Assembly (NCBI RefSeq): GCF_030272615.1
Contig: NC_081411.1
Span: 827,254,897 to 827,318,896, forward strand
Direction: 5' to 3'
DNA length: 64,000 nt
DNA from: Cryptomeria japonica
Taxonomy: Eukaryota; Streptophyta; Pinopsida; Cupressales; Cupressaceae
The notes under the pieces were generated by a model. It saw only the letters and a program-made list of their open reading frames with translations, ran no database searches and was not told the origin of the DNA. Shown piece by piece: positions 57,542 through 64,000 of this stretch (position 1 is its first letter; the number at the start of each line of letters is the position of its first letter). The position numbers and the translations under genes are program-made.

Positions 57542-59528
57542 AATAGAATTGGGAGTGTTGTCTTGTAATTCAATGTCTAATGCACTAAGTATAGGAGCAT
57601 ATCTTAGAAATTTTAATTTCTCTCTGTATTATGAAAGAAAAGCGTTTGACAATAAAGGATTTTCTCGGAGCCTTGGCTTAATGCCTTATCTTCCCATGCC
57701 ACAATTAGAGGATTTATGGGAAGACTGTTCAGATGAACTTGAAGTCTTCAAAAGAGAAAACATGAGATTGGTGCTGGAACAGGTTATCTCTTTGCAAATA
57801 AGGTTAGATATTAAAGGGCTTAAACAGGATTATCTTGAACTGTTTGAACCAGGGTATTTGGCGCATGCAAAGACTGAAATGCCCCTAATTAATTGGGATG
57901 AGGAGGAAAATGATGACATACAATTGAGAACCGAATGAGTTCTGGAAAGAACCGTGGCATGGGTGGCTAAAAAGAAAGCAATGAAGCTAGGCGCCAAGTC
58001 CCTTTTTGCAAGAAATATATCTTTGCCAAAATGACCTTCTAAGAGTGCTCCTGTTCATGCAGGTAAGGAAATCAAGTCGGCTCAGCCTAGACACAGGTCC
58101 AGCCCAACTCTGGATTTCAGTACCCCTCGGCATACTCGATCATGTAGTGTTGCCCAGAGGAAGATGGACTAGGTCAAGGATATGGGAGTAAAAGATGTCA
58201 TGCTTGAGGATCAGATCTTCAAAATTGAACATTTGGACGGTGAAGTTGCTTGTGCTTTGGACTCCCAAATGGTGACTGTGGCTATGACGCCACCACCGAA
58301 AATGATTGAAGGAACTATACATCCTGCTGCGACTCCTAAATGGTTAACAACCTCAGTGAACAAGAAAAGGAGCTTTCTTCCTATGACCATTCTAATTCAG
58401 GAGATGGTTGCCAAATACTCTGAGAAGAATCCAAAGCCAAAGAGGTTCAAGACCACCGCTCACCTGAACAACGACGAAGAAACTGGTAAATGGATGGCAG
58501 AAATTGCCTCTTACAAACTGAAAGATGAGAACAAAGAGGTCGATTCTGATGATTTTGAAATCACAAAAGTAGAGTTGGGAAAGATGAGCAGGGATACAAA
58601 TAACCATTTCTTCCAAGTATCAGCGAAGAAAATGCTTACCCGGTCAAAGAAGGATGGATGGGAGAAAAGAGAACTTAAAAGACACATAAGTGTTTTGGCT
58701 CAGTTCATCAATGGTATCGGTTGCCTTGGAGAAATTCCAATATCCCATGCCACTGAGAATTTTGACCCTACTTCTCTGGAAAACAAGAAGTTGATGAACC
58801 AAGTTCAACGGGCTAAGAGCATCGCTAAAGCGATTGAGAAGTGGATTGAACAAGTAATCAAAGATGGTGAAAAATACATTACCGACTCCCGGAAGTTGTG
58901 TGATGAAGTACAAAGCCTGATTTCTGAAATCCAAAACCAGCTTGTACCATGGGAGAAAGAGGAGCACAAATGGAAAAATGTCCTGCCTCTGTTTACCAAA
59001 ATCAAAGAGTATGGGACTACCAGATTTCTGACAGAACATTCAATTAAGCTGGTAGCTGATGAATGCCAACTTTTCGTGCTAAAGAAAACTATCATGTGGC
59101 GGGTGCTCACCTTTCAGTCGGTAATTATGGATGCAAGAACCTTTGTCTATGAACTCCAAGATTTGCAAAGTAGTATAGTCAAGGATAATAAAGTGGTTAA
59201 TCCCAATCATGACTGGGAGTTAGGAATCTGTGGGTCAAGCACACAGGAAGCAGTCAAATCCTTCTGGTTGAACATGGAGAAGATCAGAGTCAAGAGTAGT
59301 TTCACGCTGGAGGATATAACCAAGGTGGCTAGGATCAAATCTATGGTTTCAATTGGGAACAATCGATTGCCGAAGCACTCAGAGAAGATGGTGCAACACA
59401 AGTGGAATAAAGAAGTGGCAAAGGCGAAACTCAATGCAATGAAAGTCCCAAGCCAATCAATGATCCAGGAAGTCACAGCTGCTCATGATGCCCATGAAGA
59501 CGGAGAAGATGATGATGATGGAATATGA
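57542..59528 (+). pseudogene. ORF1 (3' LTR copy), C-terminal part
   Basis: The frame resumes at IELGVLSCNSMS and is collinear with 42325-44307. TGA codons at 57936 and 58032 are shared with the other LTR (42716, 42812), so they predate insertion. TAG 58170 is private (CAG in the other copy). From 58182 to 59528 the frame is fully open for 448 codons, preserving the Lys/Glu-rich helical half and the acidic EDGEDDDDGI tail. It is the best record of the ORF1 C-terminal product. Confidence 0.75.
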
Positions 59529-60457
59529 CATAATGCATCCACTTAGGGCTGGTTTTCTTTATTTTTTTTAAAAAATTCATAGTTATGCAAAAACTTCGGG
59601 ACAACTGTCCCAAAATACTTTTTGTTGGTTTCGTAACTGTTTTATCAGGGAGTGGTCGAGTTTTCAGGGAGACCTCCCCTGTTTAGACTATAAATTAAGT
59701 AAAATAGATGGTAGAAGGGTTAGATTTTGGTAACTAATTCTGTGAACTTCGACTGAGTGTTTGTTTTGATATTTTCTATTCTTAATCAAAGGAAGAATCA
59801 GATGGTTGAGATCTATGGTGGAAAAAGATTGGCAGATGTATCATTGTGTCTTTGATTACATAAAGATATATATATGAAATCTGATCATATTATTTTTGGG
59901 GAGAAGAAAGATCTGTGTATTTTGAATCTGAATAGATAACATGTCGTTGCATATGTTCATCCAATCAAGTAACAGTAATTGATCATTTCATTGCAGTATT
60001 TCATTATTCCTCTGATGTTCTTTCCTTTGAATGTATTGTTTACTCTAGAAAAGATTCATGATTGAAGGTGGATTTATTTTCCTTGAATCTGCTCATCTTT
60101 ATTTTGGAAGAAGTATATTGAACTTTTTTTCAGTTGTTGTAGTTACATGCATTGAAAATTAAGAAAATAGTTTCCATTATTTATGAGACATGAGGAAATT
60201 TATAGCCTTTCATCCAAGAATGAAATAGGCGGCCTTACACGCTTTCTAGTTCAAAGCTTTTCATTTGGATATAAATACAAACAAAAACACATTTTATGAA
60301 AAATCTAGATAGGGAGTTGTACCTAGGCAAAAATTCAGAGGGAAGTGATTTGAACAAACATTTACCCAACTGTTCAGTGAACTATTTGTTCTTAAAAGAA
60401 GGTAACAGAGTTTTAAAATTAATCATTAAAAACAAAGAGCAAATCTGTTCACTAACA

Positions 60458-60734
60458 GTTTGTAACCCGGATTTACACTTGTGTGCATAAAAGAGACAAT
60501 TCGAGTTTATAAACCCAAATTACACAAACACAAAAACTAACTTAAAAGACCCCAAAAAGGATTAGAACCTCTGAATCAAGAATCGAGGGTCATAAATCAT
60601 GCATGAGTAGGAATAAAGACTACCTCAAAAATCATGCTTAAAGTTGAGCTACAAATTGGACAAAATGTGTAGGCGTTATCTTATTTTTGTGACATGGTCA
60701 AAAATGAGGATTTTATGTACATTTTTATATGGAT
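60458..60734. other. Right flank of the Tat-like insertion
   Basis: TSD GTTTG, then the second half of the interrupted palindrome (TAACCCGGATTTACACTTG) and another weak unit (GAGTTTATAAACCCAAATTACAC). The sequence then becomes non-coding and plain up to the microsatellite. Confidence 0.7.
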
Positions 60735-61195
60735 ATGTATCTATGTGTGTATGTGTGTGTATGAATATATGTATATATGTATATATGTACAATATATATA
60801 TACACATGTGTATATATATATACATGTATATATATACATACACATGTGTATATATATACATGTATATATATATACATACACGTGTGTATATATATACATG
60901 TATATATATATATATACACACATGTGTATATATATATATACACACATGTGTATATATATATATATATACACATGTATACATGTATATACACATGTATACA
61001 TGTATATACACGTGTATATATATACATGTATATAATATACACATGTATATATATACACGTGTATATACATGTATACATGTGTATATACATGTATACATGT
61101 GTATATATATATATACACATGTGTGTGTATATATACATGTATACATGTGTATATATATACACATGTATATATATATGTATATATGTATATGTCCA
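60735..61195. repeat. TA/CA/TG microsatellite (TATATACACATGTG type)
   Basis: About 460 bp of alternating TATATA, ACACATGTGT and ATACATGTAT words, largely self-complementary and nearly pure purine-pyrimidine alternation. It opens frames in almost every phase on both strands, giving Tyr/Ile/Cys/His-rich peptides that are not genes. Confidence 0.95.
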
Positions 61196-61592
61196 CTTAA
61201 TTAAATAAATGAATATTTAGTATTTATTTGATTATTTAACCATCAATCAATAATTAATTAAATTAATATTTAATTAATTCATCTTAACCCTCTTCTCCTA
61301 TTAATTAAATAAATTATTCAATTTATTTGATTTAATTCAGTTAACCTAATTCAAACCATTAATTAAATAAATAAATCATATTTGTTTAATTAAATCTTAT
61401 CTCACATTTAAATAAATTAATATTTATTTAAATCCCCCAAAATCCCATCTCTCACATTTAAATAAATTAACATTTATTTAAATCACCTTTATCTTCCACC
61501 CACAAATGCAAGTTGCACAACTATTTTAAATAAATAAATTATTTATTTAAAATCCTATTTATCCTCACCCACTTGAAACCTTTAATGGTTTT
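61196..61592. other. AT-rich spacer with TTTAAATAAATTAA repeats
   Basis: Short inverted and direct repeats such as ATTTAAATAAATTAA and TTTATTTAAATC recur three or four times. There are no genes. The style is like 780-890. Confidence 0.6.
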
Positions 61593-62618
61593 TGTATACA
61601 CCTAAAAATGGTCTAAAGATAATTAATTAAATAAGCAATTATTTAATTAATCTTCCTTCCCAATTTAATTGAATTCACTAAGTAATTTGATTAAATTTCC
61701 CCTTTCATCTACTTATTAATAAATCTAAGGATTTACTTAATAGGTTCATTTCATTTCACCCCTTTAATTAATTAATTCCCTCCATCCAAATTCATTTCTT
61801 CTAATCCTTTAATTAATTAAAACAAATCAAATTTATGAGTTGTTGAGATTAATTAACCTTTTCATATTATTTGAATTTTTAAATTCAAATTCTCCTAACT
61901 TCTACCACTCCTAAACCTAATCATTCCTAAACCTAACCCATTCTACCTACCACCTTGTCCCCTTTCATCCAACATCTTCTAGAACCTTTGTGACACTTGT
62001 CACTAAGTGTTCTCTTTCATCTAACCTCTTCTAGAAGCCTCTTGACACTTGTCACCATAGAGATGATAGATGTTCCATTTAATCCAACACCCTTTGCAAT
62101 CCTCCTCCAATTTAACCATTGATATCTTCAGATCAATCTTGACCATTGATTCTTGCCACATCACCCCTAGCCTTGGGAAATCCTATAAATAGACCTCATT
62201 TTGGAGCAATATTGGTCCCAATTTCATATCATGATTGCATCCCATCTCATTCATAGCTTAAGCATTGTTATTATAGGCATCTAGCTTATAGTTTATCATT
62301 TTAGCAATGTTATCATGCTCATTTTAGCTTAAATCTTAGCTTAATCATGCTAGATCAATCATTCATATAGCTTAATCATGCTATTCTTGCTAGATTATGC
62401 ATTTGCATCATTCAAATCCTCCATCTAAGTGTAGTCAAGTCACTGGAATTTGCATAATCAGATCTGAGAGCATTTTTCATACTCGCATTTACTAGGAGGC
62501 AATAAGTCAATTAGCTATGGTTTTGTCTTTTATTGTTTCAATTTACTAACCATTGCTTGTAATGATTTATTGAGTGCATTGTGGTTGTAGGTACAGGTAC
62601 ACTTCACAGAGCATGACA
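61593..62618 (+). repeat. 5' LTR of the right-hand gypsy element (1,026 bp)
   Basis: TGTATACACCTAAAAATGG to GAGCATGACA. It aligns collinearly with 16516-17530, including CTTATTAATAAATCTAAGGA, CCTATAAATAGACC (candidate TATA box near 62183) and TTGTAATGATTTATTGAGTG. Confidence 0.88.
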
Positions 62619-62621
62619 TTT

Positions 62622-62639
62622 TGGCACCCACCGTGGGGC
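62622..62639 (+). other. Primer binding site of the right-hand gypsy element
   Basis: TGGCACCCACCGTGGGGC starts three bases after the LTR. TGGCGCCCACCGTGGGGC-type sites are common in plant gypsy elements; one CG-to-CA change is seen. Confidence 0.88.
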
Positions 62640-64000
62640 TGAAATCATCATTTTCGGCCTCTTAATACTCAGCAAACATCTTCTCTATCCGGCTCTGGTG
62701 CAAAAATTCATACGAGTTGCCTTTTCAGCTCATGCGAACTTCCTTTTAGCTTTGGACGACACTTCATCCTGACTCATACTAGGTATAATTCTGACTCGTA
62801 TGAGCTATTACATTGAAAATTCTTTATTCGGTCTAGCTCATTCTTGTGTCATACAAGTTGATTTTCACTATCGTACTAGAGCTAATTATGTTTTGTATGA
62901 ATTTCTGGCTTCAAAATCTTATGTCGTATGAGTATGCTTTTATTCTTGTACAAAATCTAAATTTGTGTCATACTAACTAGTAAATCATGTTGTACGAGTT
63001 TCTGCATCTCTGATTTTTTCCATAAACTGCAAATTAGAATTTTCAAGTTTGTCTATACGTTGGTAATTTGCATTTTTGAAGGCCTTATGGTCATTTTTAT
63101 CCCTTGAAAGCACGGATAGAGCATAGCTAGCATAATCTTTGTCAAAATTTCATCTACAACTCTTGGAGACCTTTCCAATGAGTTAAACAATTCGTAATTT
63201 TGAGTCTCGAGCAGAAAGTTATGCCTATTTGAAGTTAGACTAAAATTTCATAGTTCGGATCACTAATGCTAATCTTGTTATGTCTATGAGATGTTTGCAG
63301 CCTAACTCTTTTGTGCAGGATGCTTGTCAAAGATACGCTTGTCAAGGACAAATTCAAAACACAATCATGAGTACTAATGGATCTATTTTGCAGGTTGTCT
63401 AAGGATTCAGCAAAAAAAACTATGTATTCTTTAAGATTTTTAGGCACACTTCAATTTGGGATAAAAATGAACCATGTATTTCATGTCTTTGATGATAGGC
63501 GAGTATGCTCTCACCTTTCTTAGGTGATCAGAAAGCTAGACTCATCCTTTTACTTTTATTAGTGCATCTCTTTAGCAGGCCTGCCCTCCCGAGGAGTTAT
63601 TAACTCTTAGCCCTTAAGGCCGGTGAGAGGGGAACGACCTAAGTGGGAATGGCTAGCGCCAAGTAATCCAACCCACTATAAAATAAATGTTTTTTTGATG
63701 AAAACCAAAGCAACGACAGTGCTTGGGAATAGCTCTCCTTCATACCTTCTGGTATATCAAACCTTGGTTTTCAAGGCTGGGAGACCTCTTAATTGAGTTT
63801 ATACCCCGACGCGCTGAATGGATCCCTTACTAGTGTCGGTTAAAATAGAAGCTACCTGATTCACCTCCGAAAGGGTGATAATATTTGTGCAAGGGAGATA
63901 GTAACTCTCCCAAGACACTTGCCATATTGTGCCCCCATTAGCGTTTAGAGTCAGATAATATGGCATTGAGAATCCATTGTGTGAGACTCAATGGCCGTAT
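62640..64000 (+). other. Leader of the right-hand gypsy element
   Basis: No coding motif on either strand. In 62690-63010 the word CGTATGAG/CATACGAG recurs in variants every 40-60 bases. A GC-richer block at 63575-63660 (CCTGCCCTCCCGAGGAG; CCGGTGAGAGGGGAACGACC) and another at 63800-63960 look like structured leader sequence. Confidence 0.5.

Larger units (their letters stand above)
40305..60457 (+). mobile_element. Giant Tat-like Ty3/gypsy element with an ORF inside each LTR
   Basis: The LTRs run from TGTTA(C/T)(C/T)GCGTCATTTATTC to CACTAA(C/T)A (40305-45236 and 51268-60457). A perfect 5-bp TSD flanks them: GTTTG at 40300-40304 and at 60458-60462. The internal part (45237-51267) encodes Gag with a CX2HX4HX4C finger, protease, an extra RNase H, RT, RNase H and integrase. 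The finger and second RNase H point to the Tat/Ogre branch. Each LTR carries ORF1 (~1,000 codons). The 3' LTR is interrupted by a pol-less copia (53302-57541). Without that insertion the element would be about 15.9 kb. Confidence 0.9.
51268..60457 (+). repeat. 3' LTR containing ORF1, interrupted by a copia element
   Basis: The start TGTTATTGCGTC matches the 5' LTR and the end CTAACA is followed by the TSD GTTTG. Excluding 53302-57541 its length is about 4.95 kb. A ~13-bp block (ATACTAAAATTTT, near 51513) is missing from the 5' copy. Confidence 0.9.
61593..64000 (+). mobile_element. 5' part of a gypsy element running off the window
   Basis: An LTR related to the solo LTR at 16516-17530 is followed at once by a gypsy primer site and then by at least 1.36 kb of leader with no coding motif. 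The rest lies beyond 64000. Orientation is fixed by LTR-then-primer order. Confidence 0.8.

Noticed and set aside
57420-57938. 172-codon ORF with apparent start in the copia LTR
   Set aside because: Chance fusion of LTR sequence to the ORF1 frame; only the part after 57541 is real coding remnant.
60644-61208. Several long ORFs on both strands (113-186 codons)
   Set aside because: They are translations of a TA/CA/TG microsatellite; Tyr/Ile/Cys/His-rich in all phases with no domain.

Overview
The window is a gene-poor stretch of plant nuclear DNA made almost entirely of nested, decayed transposable elements. The evidence is Ty1/copia and Ty3/gypsy elements of plant type (tRNA-type primer sites, a Tat-like second RNase H, a CX2HX4HX4C Gag finger, a GPY/F integrase end), very long LTRs, several satellite arrays and no intact cellular gene. 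The density and age of the nesting suggest a very large genome, perhaps a gymnosperm; this is inference, because no species marker is present.

Layout, left to right. 1-894: non-coding flank with a 47-bp minisatellite. 895-7753 (minus): a pol-less, Sirevirus-like copia element with a five-knuckle Gag and a large extra ORF where an env-like gene would lie. 7754-16515: a multi-exon gene of unknown function, cut in its second exon by a 5.9-kb gypsy chromovirus (9466-15398, TSD ACCGA/ATCGA). 16516-17530: a solo gypsy LTR. 17661-22310: a 359-bp satellite array. 22817-25710 (minus): an intronless DDE-type transposase-like pseudogene. 26056-27972: a strongly palindromic 20-bp array with a ~270-bp higher-order period, ending in a copia integrase fragment. 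29077-37645 (minus): a non-autonomous gypsy-like element encoding a protease plus G-patch polyprotein but no RT, RNase H or integrase. 37646-40304: a degraded LTR-like flank ending in an array of 32-bp palindromes. 40305-60457: a giant Tat-like gypsy element with perfect 5-bp TSDs (GTTTG). 60458-64000: the continuation of the palindromic flank, a TA/CA microsatellite, AT-rich DNA, and the LTR, primer site and leader of another gypsy element that runs off the window.

The most interesting object is the 40305-60457 element. Each of its LTRs is about 4.9 kb and itself contains a ~1,000-codon ORF (ORF1), so ORF1 exists twice: once upstream of gag and once at the 3' end. Its polyprotein reads Gag - protease - extra RNase H - RT - RNase H - integrase, with the extra RNase H before RT. 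The 3' LTR copy is split by a 4.2-kb pol-less copia element.

Nothing here appears able to move autonomously now: every long frame carries stops or frameshifts. Comparing the two copies of ORF1, and conserved motifs elsewhere, shows that many stops are TAG where CAG is expected, the pattern left by deamination of methylated CHG sites. The window therefore records repeated insertion, silencing and mutation. It also shows several different non-autonomous designs that keep Gag/protease or an accessory ORF while losing the replication enzymes.
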